NCBI GenBank assembly: GCA_017476265.1
Contig: JAFVAC010000033.1
Location: 1 to 60,962 of the forward strand
Source: Clostridia bacterium
Lineage (GTDB): Bacteria > Bacillota > Clostridia > Christensenellales > DTU072
Direction of reading: 5' to 3'
Length of the DNA: 60,962 nucleotides
Shown here: piece by piece, positions 16,281 through 26,806 of the stretch
How positions within the stretch are numbered: position 1 is the stretch's first letter
How the letters are laid out: each line of letters begins with the position of its first letter
Translations under genes and position numbers: made by a program
The notes under the pieces: model-generated
Told to the model about the DNA's origin: nothing
The model's database searches: none
What the model saw: the letters and a program-made list of their open reading frames with translations, nothing else

Positions 16281-16328
16281 CGATATCGGACCGCGTAAAA
16301 AAGTGCCGGACGGGACCCGCCGATATCG
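16281..16328 (+). promoter_or_regulatory. Inverted repeat upstream of the GH2 promoter
   Basis: CGATATCGG (16281-16289) and its complement CCGATATCG (16320-16328) flank 30 bp, ending 16 bp before the -35 of the GH2 promoter. It could be an operator; no regulator gene is adjacent. Confidence 0.35.
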
Positions 16329-16344
16329 AAAATAGCTTTTCTCC

Positions 16345-16373
16345 TTGCATTGGCGTGCGCGTTATGATATACT
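16345..16373 (+). promoter_or_regulatory. Promoter of the GH2-uvrBA unit
   Basis: TTGCAT (16345-16350), 17-bp spacer, TATACT (16368-16373) with an extended TGA immediately upstream of the -10. Confidence 0.8.
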
Positions 16374-16409
16374 AAAAAATAATTCTATAGAATAAGCGGA
16401 GGTACCGAC

Positions 16410-18170
16410 ATGAAGAAATTGCTTACGCCCTTTGCCGAGACGATGGACAAGAACTTACCCCTGAACGACTATCCCCGTCCGCAGATGACCCGCAAGAGTT
16501 TTATCAATCTCAACGGGCTTTGGGACTACGCCATCGAAAAAAAGGACGCGCCTTTCGGCGGATATCAAGGCAAGATCCTCGTGCCGTACAGCCCGGAGAC
16601 CATTCTGTCCGGCGTGGAAAAGATCGTGACGGACGAGGACAAATTGTACTACAGAAGGACGTTCGAGTTTCATAAGACCGCCGAAAAAGTTCTGCTTCAT
16701 TTCGGCGCGGTGGACTACGAGTGCATGGTCAGACTCAACGGCAAGATCGTCGGGTCCCACACGGGCGGGTATACGCCGTTTAGTTTTGACGTGACCGACG
16801 CGATCCGAGAGGGCAACAACGAGATCATCGTCGAAGTCACCGACCCCGGCGACAAGGGCACGCAGGCGCGCGGCAAGCAGTCGAGCAAGCGTGGCGGCAT
16901 CTGGTACACCCCGCAGTCGGGGATCTGGCAGACGGTATGGCTGGAAGAGGTCTGCAAAAACAACGTCGAAAGGATCAAGTTGACCCCCGATATCGACGCC
17001 GGGACGCTGACGGTGGAACTCACCTTCGCCGAGAGCGTGGAGAGCGCCAGGATCGACGTCTTCGACAAGGGCGAGCCGAAAGCGAGCGCGGCGATCGTGG
17101 ACGGAAAAGCCGTCGTCGAGATGGGAGAGTTCTCCTGCTGGAGCCCGGAGGACCCATACTTGTACGACGCCAAGATCACGACCTCTTGCGATGAGGTGGG
17201 CACCTACTTCGGTATGAGAAAATTCTCTATCGGCAAAGATAAAGAGGGGATCAGCCGACTGTTTTTGAACAACAAGCCCTATTTCCACAACGGGCTCCTC
17301 GACCAAGGCTATTGGTCGGACGGTATGTATACGCCGGCGAGCGACGAGGCGATGATCTACGACATCCAAAAGATGAAGGATATGGGCTTCAATATGCTCC
17401 GCAAGCATATCAAGATAGAACCTTTACGCTGGTACTATCACTGCGACCGCATCGGAATGTTGGTGTGGCAGGATATGATCAACGGCGGCGGCATTTACAG
17501 CAACTTCCCCATCATGATCCGGCCGGCGTTCACGCTGGCGTTCTTGGCCAAGCGGTTTATGGCACACGACGGCGAAAAGAGGTATAAGTACTTCTCCCGC
17601 GAGGACGAAAAGGGCAGACAAGAGTACTACGTCGACGCCGAAAGGATGATCGACTTACTCTACAACGTGGTCAGTCTGTCGGTATGGGTGCCCTTCAACG
17701 AGGGCTGGGGACAGTTCGACGCGGTGAAGGCGTACGACTTTTTCAAGCAACGCGACAATACCCGCATCATCGACCACGCCAGTGGTTGGCACGATCAGGG
17801 AATAGGCGACCTTAACAGTTTCCACATCTACTTCACGGCGATGCAATTCCCGAAGTATGACAAAAACGACGAGCGTCCCATCGTTCTGTCCGAGTTCGGC
17901 GGGTTTTCGATGCAGATCAAAGGACATATGTACAATGAGGAAAAGTTCTTCGGCTATCGCAAGTACTACGAGCAGGAGAAGTTCGAGAAAGCGATGGAAA
18001 AACTCTTCGATAAGGTACACGACCGCATCGCAAAAGGTCTGTCCGCGACGGTGTATACCGAAGTGTCGGACGTCGAAGACGAGTGCAACGGTCTTTTGTC
18101 CTATGACCGCCGGGTCGTCAAGATCGACGAAGACCTGATGCGAAAGATCAACGAAAGGATCAAACTGTAA
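16410..18170 (+). CDS. Glycoside hydrolase family 2 enzyme
   Basis: This 586-residue enzyme has the GH2 layout: a jelly-roll sugar-binding domain (about 30-180), an Ig-like sandwich (about 185-275) and a TIM barrel (about 285-586). The acid/base Glu431 is in VPFNEGWG and the probable nucleophile Glu495 in VLSEFGGFS, both in the usual order. No signal peptide is present, so it acts in the cytosol. It is shorter than LacZ and of the size of beta-glucuronidase-like members; the real substrate is unknown. It heads a run of five closely packed genes that ends with uvrA, which is unexpected company. Confidence 0.9.
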   Translation: MKKLLTPFAETMDKNLPLNDYPRPQMTRKSFINLNGLWDYAIEKKDAPFGGYQGKILVPYSPETILSGVEKIVTDEDKLYYRRTFEFHKTAEKVLLHFGAVDYECMVRLNGKIVGSHTGGYTPFSFDVTDAIREGNNEIIVEVTDPGDKGTQARGKQSSKRGGIWYTPQSGIWQTVWLEEVCKNNVERIKLTPDIDAGTLTVELTFAESVESARIDVFDKGEPKASAAIVDGKAVVEMGEFSCWSPEDPYLYDAKITTSCDEVGTYFGMRKFSIGKDKEGISRLFLNNKPYFHNGLLDQGYWSDGMYTPASDEAMIYDIQKMKDMGFNMLRKHIKIEPLRWYYHCDRIGMLVWQDMINGGGIYSNFPIMIRPAFTLAFLAKRFMAHDGEKRYKYFSREDEKGRQEYYVDAERMIDLLYNVVSLSVWVPFNEGWGQFDAVKAYDFFKQRDNTRIIDHASGWHDQGIGDLNSFHIYFTAMQFPKYDKNDERPIVLSEFGGFSMQIKGHMYNEEKFFGYRKYYEQEKFEKAMEKLFDKVHDRIAKGLSATVYTEVSDVEDECNGLLSYDRRVVKIDEDLMRKINERIKL

Positions 18171-18171
18171 T

Positions 18172-18633
18172 ATGATCGACATGAACGACAAAATCCTCAC
18201 CATACTGGCGTCCATGACCGGCGAGAACGAGAATCTCGTCGTCGGCAAGGGCGAGATCATCGACCTGACCGACGGCGCTCTCGACGCGCGCGAACTGGAC
18301 AAACGCATTCAGGCGTTGGAGGTCAACGATATGTTGGTGGTCCGCTACTCCGACGCGGAGAGCTATTGCGTGGCGCTCCGACCCAAGGGCAGAGTGCGCG
18401 CCGACAAGTTGAAAGAAGCGGAGATCGCCGCGGCAGCGGCGGCGGAGGAAGCGGGGAACAAGGTCGAACTCCGCACGCCCGTCCCGACGGAGGAGGACGA
18501 GACGGAAAAGACTCCGATCGTGACCACGGGGGTCTCGTTTAAGAAGCTCGCGCTCGTCTGCGCGGGGAGTTCTTTTTTGGGCGGGCTCCTTGCCGCGATC
18601 GTGGCGTTCTTGTTCGGGAGACTGGGCGCATAG
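18172..18633 (+). CDS. Hypothetical tail-anchored protein
   Basis: I do not recognise this 153-residue protein. Residues 1-75 are a soluble, mixed alpha/beta-looking domain. Residues 76-125 are Ala/Glu-rich with an AAAAAAEEAG stretch and then acidic and threonine-rich, probably a linker. Residues about 127-150 form one hydrophobic helix at the extreme C-terminus. There is no signal peptide. It begins one base after the GH2 stop and is followed by a second small protein of the same topology, which suggests a membrane-bound pair. Confidence 0.8.
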   Translation: MIDMNDKILTILASMTGENENLVVGKGEIIDLTDGALDARELDKRIQALEVNDMLVVRYSDAESYCVALRPKGRVRADKLKEAEIAAAAAAEEAGNKVELRTPVPTEEDETEKTPIVTTGVSFKKLALVCAGSSFLGGLLAAIVAFLFGRLGA

Positions 18634-18642
18634 GGGAGAAAG

Positions 18643-19011
18643 ATGGTACTCGGTAAGAAAGAAAAAGTCTTGATGAACGTCATCTACAAAAAGGCGAGCC
18701 GCTCGCAGAACGGGCAGTGTCTGGTCACTCCGCTCGAACTCTTGAGCAAGATACCCTATGGCGTGGACTTCAAGGAGTCGGATCTGGAAGAGGTCCTCAA
18801 CCAGCTCACGCTGGACAGCTACTTCGAGTGCGACCGCGCGCGTACTTCTTCGGGCGAGCCGATCTATTGTATCACGCTCAAAGAAAACGGGATCAGCTAT
18901 TTGCGCGACCGCAAGGTCAGCCGGAGAAAACTTCTCATCCGCGTCGTGACGGCGATATTGATAGCCATATTGGGCTTTGTGATAAAGGCGATATTGGACG
19001 CGATATTCTGA
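18643..19011 (+). CDS. Hypothetical winged-helix-like protein with C-terminal membrane anchor
   Basis: The 122-residue protein has an N-terminal part (about 5-92) with the helix-helix-wing look of a small winged helix: a [13 protein letters not shown] helix, an [18 protein letters not shown] helix and a beta hairpin ending in [11 protein letters not shown]. Residues about 100-121 are one hydrophobic helix, so it would be tail-anchored with the domain in the cytosol. Its stop overlaps the uvrB start (TGATG), so translation of uvrB is coupled to it. I do not know its function. Confidence 0.8.
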   Translation: MVLGKKEKVLMNVIYKKASRSQNGQCLVTPLELLSKIPYGVDFKESDLEEVLNQLTLDSYFECDRARTSSGEPIYCITLKENGISYLRDRKVSRRKLLIRVVTAILIAILGFVIKAILDAIF

Positions 19012-20966
19012 TGGAAAAATTTGAATTGGTGACTAAGTTCAAGCCCTGTGGCGATCAGCAACAGGCGATTGACAAACTGGTCGAGGGCGTGGAAGACGGT
19101 CTGCGTATGCAGGTCCTTTTGGGCGTGACCGGATCGGGCAAAACTTTTACGATGGCGAACGTGATCGCAAGGCTCAATCGCCCCGCGCTCGTGATCGCGC
19201 ACAACAAGACCCTCGCCGCACAGCTTTGCAATGAGTTTAAGGAGCTCTTCCCGCACAATCGCGTGGAGTACTTTGTGTCCTACTACGACTACTACCGCCC
19301 CGAGGCGTACATTCCCTCCACCGACACCTACATCGAAAAAGATATGTCGATGAACGACGAGATCGACAAGTTGCGCCACTCGGCGACGGCGTCTCTCGGG
19401 GAGAGACGGGACGTCATAGTGGTCGCTTCGGTGTCCTGTATCTACGGTCTTGGGGCACCCGAAGAGTACTTTTCGCAGATGATCTCCCTTCGTCCCAATA
19501 CGACGGTGGACAGAGACAAACTGATCGACAGACTGGTCAGTTTGCAATATAAACGGAACGATATCGACTTTGTGCGTTCTTCCTTCCGTGTGCGCGGAGA
19601 TGTTTTGGAAATTTTCCCCTCCAACAATTCTTCCATAGCGATCCGGGTGGAGTTTTTCGGGGACGAGATAGAGAGGATCTGCGAGTTCGACCCGGTGACC
19701 AACAAGGCGATCTCGACGCTTAGTCACGCGGCGATCTTTCCGGCGAGCCACTACGTCGTGGGCGAGGAGAAAGTGGAAAAAACGCTCGAGAGGATCAAGG
19801 CGGACATGATCGAGGAGTGCGCCTCCTTCCGGGACCGGGACAAACTCATCGAGGAGCAGCGGCTCCGCGAGCGGGTCAACTACGATATGGAGATGATCCG
19901 GGAGATCGGCTATTGCTCCGGGATAGAGAACTATTCCCGCTATTTTGACGGAAGAAAGCCGGGCGAGCCGCCCTTTACGCTGTTGGATTATTTCCCGGAC
20001 GATTTTATTATGTTCGTGGACGAGTCGCATATGACCTTGCCGCAGATACGGGGTATGTATGCGGGAGACCGCGCGCGAAAGGACAACCTCGTCGGATACG
20101 GATTCCGATTGAAGTCCGCCTACGACAATCGCCCGCTCAACTTTGACGAGTTCTCGGCGCGCTACTCGCAGATCGTCTGCGTCAGTGCAACTCCGGGAGA
20201 GTATGAACTCCGCGAGCAGAGCCGGATCGTGGAGCAGTTGCTCCGACCGACGGGGCTCATCGACCCGCCCATCGAGATCCGCCCGACGGAGGGGCAGATA
20301 GACGACCTCGTGGGGGAGATATACGCCACGGTGGAAAAGGGCGGTCGCGTATTGGTGACCACGCTGACCAAGAAGATGGCGGAGAGTTTGACGTTGTATC
20401 TTGCCGAACGGAACATCAAGGCGACCTATATGCACAGCGACATCGATACGTTGGAGCGGATCGAGATCATCACCGCTCTAAGACGGGGCGAGACCGATGT
20501 CATCGTCGGGATCAACCTCCTCCGGGAGGGGCTGGACATACCGGAAGTGATGTTGGTGGTCATTCTGGACGCCGACAAAGAGGGATTTTTACGCAGTCGA
20601 AGCTCTCTTATTCAGACCGTAGGCAGAGCGGCGCGTAACGCCGACGCGAGGGTCATCTTCTATGCCGACGTCATGACGGACAGTATGAAAGCGGCGATAG
20701 ACGAGACCGACCGACGCAGAGAGTATCAGATCGCCTACAATAAGCAACACGGCATTACGCCGAAGACGGTCTACAAGGAGATCAAAAACAACGTGGTCAT
20801 CACTGCCAAAGCCAAAGGCGGGGAGAAGATGTCGAAAAAGGACGTCACCAAGGAGATCGAACGCTTGACGGGGCTCATGAAAGTGGCGAGCGCGCAACTC
20901 GACTTCGAGAGTTGTATCAAATTTCGGGACGAGATCGCCGAATTGCGTTCGCTTTTGAAAAAATAA
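19011..20966 (+). CDS. uvrB: Excinuclease ABC subunit B
   Basis: UvrB, 651 residues, the damage-verifying helicase of nucleotide excision repair. The start is the ATG overlapping the previous stop; this gives the normal N-terminus [20 protein letters not shown]. Walker [16 protein letters not shown] is near residue 36, the beta-hairpin [12 protein letters not shown] near 92, helicase motif II FVDESH near 337, motif [11 protein letters not shown] near 539, and a C-terminal UVR motif ([20 protein letters not shown]) ends the protein. A longer in-frame extension upstream exists but lies inside the preceding gene and is rejected. No LexA-type box is visible. Confidence 0.97.
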   Translation: MEKFELVTKFKPCGDQQQAIDKLVEGVEDGLRMQVLLGVTGSGKTFTMANVIARLNRPALVIAHNKTLAAQLCNEFKELFPHNRVEYFVSYYDYYRPEAYIPSTDTYIEKDMSMNDEIDKLRHSATASLGERRDVIVVASVSCIYGLGAPEEYFSQMISLRPNTTVDRDKLIDRLVSLQYKRNDIDFVRSSFRVRGDVLEIFPSNNSSIAIRVEFFGDEIERICEFDPVTNKAISTLSHAAIFPASHYVVGEEKVEKTLERIKADMIEECASFRDRDKLIEEQRLRERVNYDMEMIREIGYCSGIENYSRYFDGRKPGEPPFTLLDYFPDDFIMFVDESHMTLPQIRGMYAGDRARKDNLVGYGFRLKSAYDNRPLNFDEFSARYSQIVCVSATPGEYELREQSRIVEQLLRPTGLIDPPIEIRPTEGQIDDLVGEIYATVEKGGRVLVTTLTKKMAESLTLYLAERNIKATYMHSDIDTLERIEIITALRRGETDVIVGINLLREGLDIPEVMLVVILDADKEGFLRSRSSLIQTVGRAARNADARVIFYADVMTDSMKAAIDETDRRREYQIAYNKQHGITPKTVYKEIKNNVVITAKAKGGEKMSKKDVTKEIERLTGLMKVASAQLDFESCIKFRDEIAELRSLLKK

Positions 20967-21023
20967 ACATTGGGAAAACTCCTTTTCGGAAAGGAATACG
21001 AAAGAGGACAAGAAGGAGACAGA

Positions 21024-23822
21024 ATGAACGATATCATCATCAAAGGCGCCCGCGCCAACAACTTAAAAAACGTGGACGTGATCATCCCCCGGGACAAACT
21101 GGTGGTCTTCACCGGACTGTCGGGCAGCGGCAAGTCGAGTCTTGCGTTCGACACCATCTTTGCCGAAGGACAGCGGCGGTACGTCGAGAGTCTGTCCAGC
21201 TATGCGCGACAATTTTTGGGGCAGATGGACAAGCCGGACGTGGACAGCATCACCGGTCTGTCTCCCGCCATATCCATCGACCAGAAGACCACTTCGCAGA
21301 ACCCCCGCTCCACAGTTGGCACGGTGACGGAGATATACGATTATCTGCGCCTTTTGTACGCCAATATCGGACTGCCCCACTGTCCCAAGTGCGGCAAGCC
21401 CATCACCTCCATCACCGTCGATCAGATTGTGGACGAGGTAAAAAAACTCCCTTCGGGGGCGAAGTTTTTGGTGATGGCTCCCATCGTCCGCGGACGAAAG
21501 GGGGAGTTCGTCAAACAGTTGGAATCCCTGCGTAAGTCTGGGTACGCCCGCGTCAAGGTGGACGGCTCCGTCTACGGACTGGACGAGGAAATTAAACTGG
21601 ACAAAAATCTCAAGCACACCATCTCCGTCGTCGTGGACAGACTGGTGATGAAAGAGGGGTTGGATCGGCGCTTGACCGAGAGTATCGAGACCGCGCTCAA
21701 ACTCGCCGAAGGACTCGTCGATATCGAGCACGACGGGCAAGAGATCGCTTATTCCACCAACTTTTCCTGCCCGGACTGCGGGATCTCCATCGGGGAGATC
21801 AACCCGAGACTGTTTTCCTTCAACGCCCCCTACGGCGCGTGCGAGGCGTGCTCGGGGCTGGGATTCAAGTCGGAATTGGACGTCAATAAACTGATCCCCA
21901 ATCCCTCTCTGTCCATTGCGGAGGGCGCCATCAAGTGTACGGGCTGGAATCTGGACGCCGTGGGGATGACGATGTCGCAGTTCCGCGCGCTTTCCAAAAA
22001 GTACGGTTTTTCGCTGGAAGTCCCTTTCAAGGATCTGCCTAAAAGATACCAGGATATCGTCCTGTACGGCAACGGGGACGAAAAGTTGGAGTTGACCGCG
22101 CACACGAAGAACTTTTCCATGAGCTACAATATGCGCTACGAGGGCATCGTCAACAATTTGGAGCGGCGGTACCGCGAGACGCAATCGGAGGGCGTCCGCG
22201 CCGATATAGAAAAGCTGATGACCGCCCGTCCCTGCGAGTGCTGTAAGGGAAAGCGTCTGAAAAAAGAAGTCCTCGGCATCACCGTCGGCGGGCTCAATAT
22301 CGCCGATCTGACCGACTTGTCGGTCTCCAAACTCCCCGCCTTTTTCGACGGATTGGACCTGACCGAGCGCGACAAGATCATCGCGAAACCCATTCTGAAA
22401 GAGTTGGGCGAGCGGGTGAAATTCCTCAACGACGTCGGGCTCAATTACCTCACGCTCAGTCGCGCCAGCGCGACGCTTTCGGGCGGGGAAGCGCAGAGGA
22501 TCCGACTCGCCACGCAGATAGGGAGCGGACTGATGGGCGTCCTGTACATTCTGGACGAGCCGAGTATCGGTCTGCATCAGAGAGACAACGAAAAGTTGAT
22601 CGCCACGCTGAAGAGACTGCGCGACCTTGGAAATACCCTCATCGTCGTCGAGCACGACGAGGACACGATGCGCGCGGCGGACTACATCGTGGACATCGGA
22701 CCCGGAGCCGGGCTCAAAGGGGGAGAACTGGTGGTCGCGGGCACCTTGCGGGACGTGATGGACTGCACCCGGTCGGTCACGGGGGATTTTCTTTCCGGCA
22801 GGAGGAAGATAGCCATACCCGAAGTCCGTCGGGAGGGCAACGGACACCTCCTCACCGTCAAGGGCGCCCGGCAAAACAACCTCAAAAATATATCCGTCTC
22901 CTTCCGACTCGGCACGCTCAACGTCGTCACCGGCGTCAGCGGGAGCGGCAAGTCCAGTTTGGTCAACGGGATCCTGTATCCGAAACTCTCCAATCTCTTG
23001 AACAGGAGTCGTCTGCCGGAAGGGGACTGCGACGAGATAGAAGGGTCGGAGTACCTCGACAAAGTCATCGCCATCGATCAGAGCCCCATAGGTCGCACGC
23101 CGCGGAGCAACCCGGCGACCTACACCGGCGTGTTCACTTATATCAGGGAGCTGTTTGCCAAGACCCCCGACGCACAGGCGAGAGGGTACGGCGCGGGACG
23201 ATTTTCCTTCAACGTCAAGGGCGGGCGGTGTGAGAACTGCACCGGTGACGGCATTATCACGATCGAAATGCACTTTTTGCCCGACGTGTACGTCCCCTGC
23301 GAGGTCTGCAAAGGAAAGCGGTACAACAGGGAGACTTTGGAGGTCAAGTACAAAGGAAAGTCCATCTACGACGTCCTCGATATGACGGTGGACGAAGCGG
23401 TGGAGTTCTTTGAAAACGTCCCCCGCATCTATAACAAGATCAAGACTTTGCAGGACGTAGGACTGGGGTACATCAAACTGGGTCAGCCGGCAACGACCTT
23501 CTCGGGAGGGGAGGCGCAGAGGATAAAACTCGCCACCGAACTGTCTAAGCGCAGCACCGGAAAGACCCTGTATATACTGGACGAGCCTACGACCGGATTG
23601 CACGTCGCGGACGTGGAAAAACTGATCGGGATCCTGGACCGCTTGGTCAACGCGGGCAACACCGTCGTCGTCATAGAGCACAATCTCGACGTCATACGGG
23701 TGGCGGACTATCTCGTCGATCTCGGACCGGAAGGCGGGGACGGCGGAGGGACCGTCGTGGCGACCGGCACGCCGGAAGAGGTCAAAAAAGTCAAAGAGAG
23801 CTTTACCGGGCAATATATTTAG
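21024..23822 (+). CDS. uvrA: Excinuclease ABC subunit A
   Basis: UvrA, 932 residues, the DNA-damage sensor ATPase. I chose the ATG at 21024 because it follows an AGAAGGAG site and gives the conserved [17 protein letters not shown]. Both ABC halves are present: Walker [10 protein letters not shown] near 31 and GVSGSGKSS near 640, with signatures LSGGEAQR and FSGGEAQR. Zinc-binding cysteines are visible in [32 protein letters not shown] and CEVCKGKRY. It lies 57 bp after uvrB and is the last gene of the unit. Confidence 0.97.
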   Translation: MNDIIIKGARANNLKNVDVIIPRDKLVVFTGLSGSGKSSLAFDTIFAEGQRRYVESLSSYARQFLGQMDKPDVDSITGLSPAISIDQKTTSQNPRSTVGTVTEIYDYLRLLYANIGLPHCPKCGKPITSITVDQIVDEVKKLPSGAKFLVMAPIVRGRKGEFVKQLESLRKSGYARVKVDGSVYGLDEEIKLDKNLKHTISVVVDRLVMKEGLDRRLTESIETALKLAEGLVDIEHDGQEIAYSTNFSCPDCGISIGEINPRLFSFNAPYGACEACSGLGFKSELDVNKLIPNPSLSIAEGAIKCTGWNLDAVGMTMSQFRALSKKYGFSLEVPFKDLPKRYQDIVLYGNGDEKLELTAHTKNFSMSYNMRYEGIVNNLERRYRETQSEGVRADIEKLMTARPCECCKGKRLKKEVLGITVGGLNIADLTDLSVSKLPAFFDGLDLTERDKIIAKPILKELGERVKFLNDVGLNYLTLSRASATLSGGEAQRIRLATQIGSGLMGVLYILDEPSIGLHQRDNEKLIATLKRLRDLGNTLIVVEHDEDTMRAADYIVDIGPGAGLKGGELVVAGTLRDVMDCTRSVTGDFLSGRRKIAIPEVRREGNGHLLTVKGARQNNLKNISVSFRLGTLNVVTGVSGSGKSSLVNGILYPKLSNLLNRSRLPEGDCDEIEGSEYLDKVIAIDQSPIGRTPRSNPATYTGVFTYIRELFAKTPDAQARGYGAGRFSFNVKGGRCENCTGDGIITIEMHFLPDVYVPCEVCKGKRYNRETLEVKYKGKSIYDVLDMTVDEAVEFFENVPRIYNKIKTLQDVGLGYIKLGQPATTFSGGEAQRIKLATELSKRSTGKTLYILDEPTTGLHVADVEKLIGILDRLVNAGNTVVVIEHNLDVIRVADYLVDLGPEGGDGGGTVVATGTPEEVKKVKESFTGQYI

Positions 23823-23892
23823 AAGCCTCCTGTCGATCGAACGCGTTCTCAATGGGATTCCTTGCGACGCTTGTCGTCAGCGGGCGAAACGC

Positions 23893-23921
23893 TTGTTTTT
23901 TACTTTATCTTAGTGTATAAT
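23893..23921 (+). promoter_or_regulatory. Promoter of the yjbQ-like gene
   Basis: TTGTTT (23893-23898), 17-bp spacer, perfect TATAAT (23916-23921). Confidence 0.75.
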
Positions 23922-23954
23922 GATACGGAAAACAGATATTTACTCGGAGAGACT

Positions 23955-24356
23955 ATGACCAAAGTGTACACATTCGATCTGAAGACCGACGAACAGGCTT
24001 TTTATAACATCACCGCGCAGGTGAAACAGGCTATTTCGGACAGCGGCGTCAAAGAGGGGATCTGCCTTGTCTACTGTCCGCATACCACCGCCGCAATCAC
24101 CATCAACGAAAACGCCGACGAGTACGTGGCTAAGGACGTCATCTTTGCTATGAAGAAGGTTTTTCCGCGCTTTCCGGAGTTCCGGCACGACGAAGGGAAC
24201 AGCGACGGACACGTCAAATGCAGCGTCCTCGGCGCGAGCGAGACTTTGATCGTGACCGACGGCAAGCCCATCCTCGGACGGTGGCAGGACGTGTATTTTG
24301 CCGAGTTCGACCCGCCAAGAAGCAGGAACTTTTTCGTCAAAGTCATCGAGGGATAA
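23955..24356 (+). CDS. YjbQ family protein (UPF0047)
   Basis: A 133-residue protein of the YjbQ/UPF0047 family. The family signatures are visible: CLVYCPHTTAAITINENAD near residues 38-56, then HDEGNSDGHVKCSVLG and a GRWQDVYFAEFDPPR ending. Some members show weak thiamine-phosphate synthase activity, but the physiological role is not settled. The ATG at 23955 fits this domain and lies downstream of a clear promoter; an upstream in-frame ATG would place the promoter inside the gene. It is monocistronic. Confidence 0.9.
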   Translation: MTKVYTFDLKTDEQAFYNITAQVKQAISDSGVKEGICLVYCPHTTAAITINENADEYVAKDVIFAMKKVFPRFPEFRHDEGNSDGHVKCSVLGASETLIVTDGKPILGRWQDVYFAEFDPPRSRNFFVKVIEG

Positions 24357-24362
24357 AAAAAC

Positions 24363-24384
24363 GACGGCGAAAAGCCGTCTTTTT
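24363..24384 (+). terminator. Intrinsic terminator after the yjbQ-like gene
   Basis: GACGGC / GCCGTC stem with a GAAAA loop followed by five T. Confidence 0.8.
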
Positions 24385-24434
24385 GCATTACGATCAAAAA
24401 CAATGGAATCATATAGAGAGGAGGAAAAAAGAAT

Positions 24435-25547
24435 ATGATCGACGCAAGACTCAAAAAATTGGCTCATCTTTTGGTCAACTATTCCTGCCGCTTGCAGGCG
24501 GGCGAGAAGATATTGATCGACGCGATCGGCGCGCCGACAGAGTTTGTCTCGGCGGTCGTCAAAGAAGTCTACGCCGTGGGCGGGATGCCCTTCGTGCAGA
24601 TGACCGACAACAGGGTCAAGAGGACATTGGTCGAGGGAATGACGGAAGAGCTGGCAAAGAAGATGGACGAATACGAAGCGTATCGTATGCGCGAGATGGA
24701 CGCCTACATCGGGATCCGCGGCGGCAACAACGACCTCGAACTGTCCGACGTGGAGGAGGAGAAAAAGACGGTCTATAACAAGTTCTACGCCTCTCCCATC
24801 TGCAATCTCCGCGTGGAGACCACCAAGTGGGTGATCCTGCGCTATCCGTCGGAAGGTATGGCGCAACTCGCCAAGATGAGCACGGAAAAGTTCGAGGACT
24901 ATTTCCTCGACGTGTGTACGATGGACTACGCCCGGATGAACAAGGCGATGGACGCCTTGCAGGACTTGATGAAGCGCACCGACAAAGTCCGTCTGATCGC
25001 GCGAGACACCGATCTGAGTTTCAGTATCAAAAATATCGGCGCGGTCAAGTGCGCGGGAGAATGCAACATCCCCGACGGCGAGGTCTATTCCGCTCCCGTC
25101 AAGAACAGCGTCAACGGCTACATCCACTACAACGCGCCGTCTATCGAAAACGGCTTCGAGTTCAAGGACGTGAGGCTGACCTTTAAGGACGGCAAGATCA
25201 TAGAAGCCACCGCCAACGATTCCGCCGCCGCCAACGCCATCTTCGACACCGACGAGGGCGCCCGGTACGTCGGAGAATTCGCCATCGGCGTCAATCCGTA
25301 TGTGACCAAGCCGATGGGGGACATCCTCTTCGACGAAAAGATCGCCGGCAGTATCCACTTCACGCCCGGCTGCTGCTACGACGACTGCGAAAACGGAAAC
25401 AAGTCCGCCGTCCACTGGGACCTCGTACTCATTATGACGCCGGAGTACGGCGGGGGAGAGATCTGGTTCGACGACGTTCTTATCCGCAAAGACGGACGGT
25501 TTGTTTTGCCCGAACTTCTTTGTTTGAACCCCGAAAACCTGAAATAA
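24435..25547 (+). CDS. M29-family aminopeptidase
   Basis: The 370-residue protein matches the thermophilic aminopeptidase (M29, AmpS/PepS) family. The N-terminal domain has the LVNYSCRLQAGEKILIDA start. The C-terminal domain carries the metal ligands: Glu in CNIPDGEVYSAPV, Glu in DEGARYVGEFAIGVNP, and the His/Asp run in IHFTPGCCYDDC and VHWDLV. It would remove N-terminal residues from peptides in the cytosol. It is preceded by AGGAGG and followed 22 bp later by the acyltransferase gene. Confidence 0.92.
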   Translation: MIDARLKKLAHLLVNYSCRLQAGEKILIDAIGAPTEFVSAVVKEVYAVGGMPFVQMTDNRVKRTLVEGMTEELAKKMDEYEAYRMREMDAYIGIRGGNNDLELSDVEEEKKTVYNKFYASPICNLRVETTKWVILRYPSEGMAQLAKMSTEKFEDYFLDVCTMDYARMNKAMDALQDLMKRTDKVRLIARDTDLSFSIKNIGAVKCAGECNIPDGEVYSAPVKNSVNGYIHYNAPSIENGFEFKDVRLTFKDGKIIEATANDSAAANAIFDTDEGARYVGEFAIGVNPYVTKPMGDILFDEKIAGSIHFTPGCCYDDCENGNKSAVHWDLVLIMTPEYGGGEIWFDDVLIRKDGRFVLPELLCLNPENLK

Positions 25548-25569
25548 AGAGCCCCAAACGGAGATTGAT

Positions 25570-26778
25570 ATGAAAAAAGAACAATCCGGGACAAAAGTCC
25601 GCAAGCCGTCGTTTTTTCTCTACACGTTTCCGGTGATCGTCGCGTCCTGGTACTTCCGACTCAAGTGGCGCATAAAGATCGATCGAAAACAGATGCGTCA
25701 CGTTAAGGGACCGATACTGTGTCTTGCCAATCACGGCAGCACCATCGACGCGGTGATCAGTCAAATCGCGCTGTTCCCGCGCAGATATAATATCGTCACG
25801 GGCAAGGACCTCTTCACCTGGAAGAGCCTCCGTCCTTTTATTCAAAGATACGGCGCCATTCCCAAAAATCAGTGTACCATCGATCTATCCGCCATGCGTG
25901 CCATGAAGTCGGCGATCGAATCGGGCAACAACGTCATCATCTATCCCGAGGGTCGCACCTCTTTGGACGGCAAGGGACTGCCGATGACGACGGGGATAGG
26001 CAAGTTCGTCAAGTTCTTGGACGCGACGGTGGTCATACTGCATACCGACGGGTCCTATATGACCCATCCGAGATACTTCGGCGGGAGTCGCAAGGGCAGA
26101 GTCTATGCCCGGGTGTACCCCTTGTTTTCGCAAGAAGAGGTCCGCCAAAAGTCCCCCAAGGAGATCTACGAAGAAGTGGCGAAAGCGTTGGAATTCAACG
26201 ACCACGTTTATCAGAAGGAGAACAAGATCCGCTACAAGTCGAAAGAGCCGGCAAAGAACCTCAACTATATCCTCTACAAGTGCCCCAAGTGCGGAGCCGA
26301 GTATGAAAACGTCGTCGAAGACGGCAGAGTTCTGCGCTGTAAGGCGTGCGGCAACGCGGTGGAGTACACCGAGTACGGCGACCTTTTGCCGAAAGACGAT
26401 TCGGTCGGGTTCGAGCGGGTGGATCTGTGGTACGACTACGAAAAGCAGTCCTGCGCGGAAGAACTGGAAAGGGAGGATTTTCGCTTCGATAAAGAGGTAA
26501 AACTTTTGATTCCCAACGGCTCCGAGTTCGTCGAACGCGGTCGCGGGAGATTGGTCATTGCCGACGGCAGGATCTCCTATTGTGGGACCAAAGACGGCGA
26601 AGAGATCGAACTTTTTCAGGATCTGAAGACCCTCAATACCATCGTGACGAAAAATACCGAAGGGGTGGACCTAACCTTTGACGAAGTGATCCATCGCTTC
26701 TTGTTCGTCGAAGGGAAGTGGTCGGTCAAGTGCTGTCACCTCGTCGAGGCGTATTATTCCAAGTACGGCAAGAAATAA
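25570..26778 (+). CDS. PlsC-like acyltransferase fused to a zinc ribbon
   Basis: The 402-residue protein begins with a lysophosphatidic acid acyltransferase domain: the catalytic H-x4-D motif at His55-Asp60 (ANHGSTIDA) and the substrate motif YPEGRTS with Glu127 and Arg129. A hydrophobic stretch at about 14-30 may tether it to the membrane. Residues about 236-270 form a rubredoxin-type zinc ribbon with Cys238, Cys241, Cys257 and Cys260, and about 130 further residues follow that I do not recognise. The family normally stops after the acyltransferase, so the tail is an accessory domain. A strong terminator ends the unit. Confidence 0.87.
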   Translation: MKKEQSGTKVRKPSFFLYTFPVIVASWYFRLKWRIKIDRKQMRHVKGPILCLANHGSTIDAVISQIALFPRRYNIVTGKDLFTWKSLRPFIQRYGAIPKNQCTIDLSAMRAMKSAIESGNNVIIYPEGRTSLDGKGLPMTTGIGKFVKFLDATVVILHTDGSYMTHPRYFGGSRKGRVYARVYPLFSQEEVRQKSPKEIYEEVAKALEFNDHVYQKENKIRYKSKEPAKNLNYILYKCPKCGAEYENVVEDGRVLRCKACGNAVEYTEYGDLLPKDDSVGFERVDLWYDYEKQSCAEELEREDFRFDKEVKLLIPNGSEFVERGRGRLVIADGRISYCGTKDGEEIELFQDLKTLNTIVTKNTEGVDLTFDEVIHRFLFVEGKWSVKCCHLVEAYYSKYGKK

Positions 26779-26806
26779 CCGATTGAGTGATCGATTCTTT
26801 TCGATC

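Noticed and set aside
18717..19010. 98-codon N-terminal extension of uvrB
   Set aside because: It lies wholly within the preceding small gene in another frame, has no family similarity, and the ATG at 19011 gives the normal UvrB start.
21063..23852. Very long open frame (929 codons) antisense to uvrA, and similar long antisense frames opposite other genes (6749-8407, 14507-16174, 18897-20435, 50306-51892)
   Set aside because: They mirror well-conserved sense genes, lack ribosome sites, and arise from the codon bias of the sense strand, which leaves few stops on the other strand.
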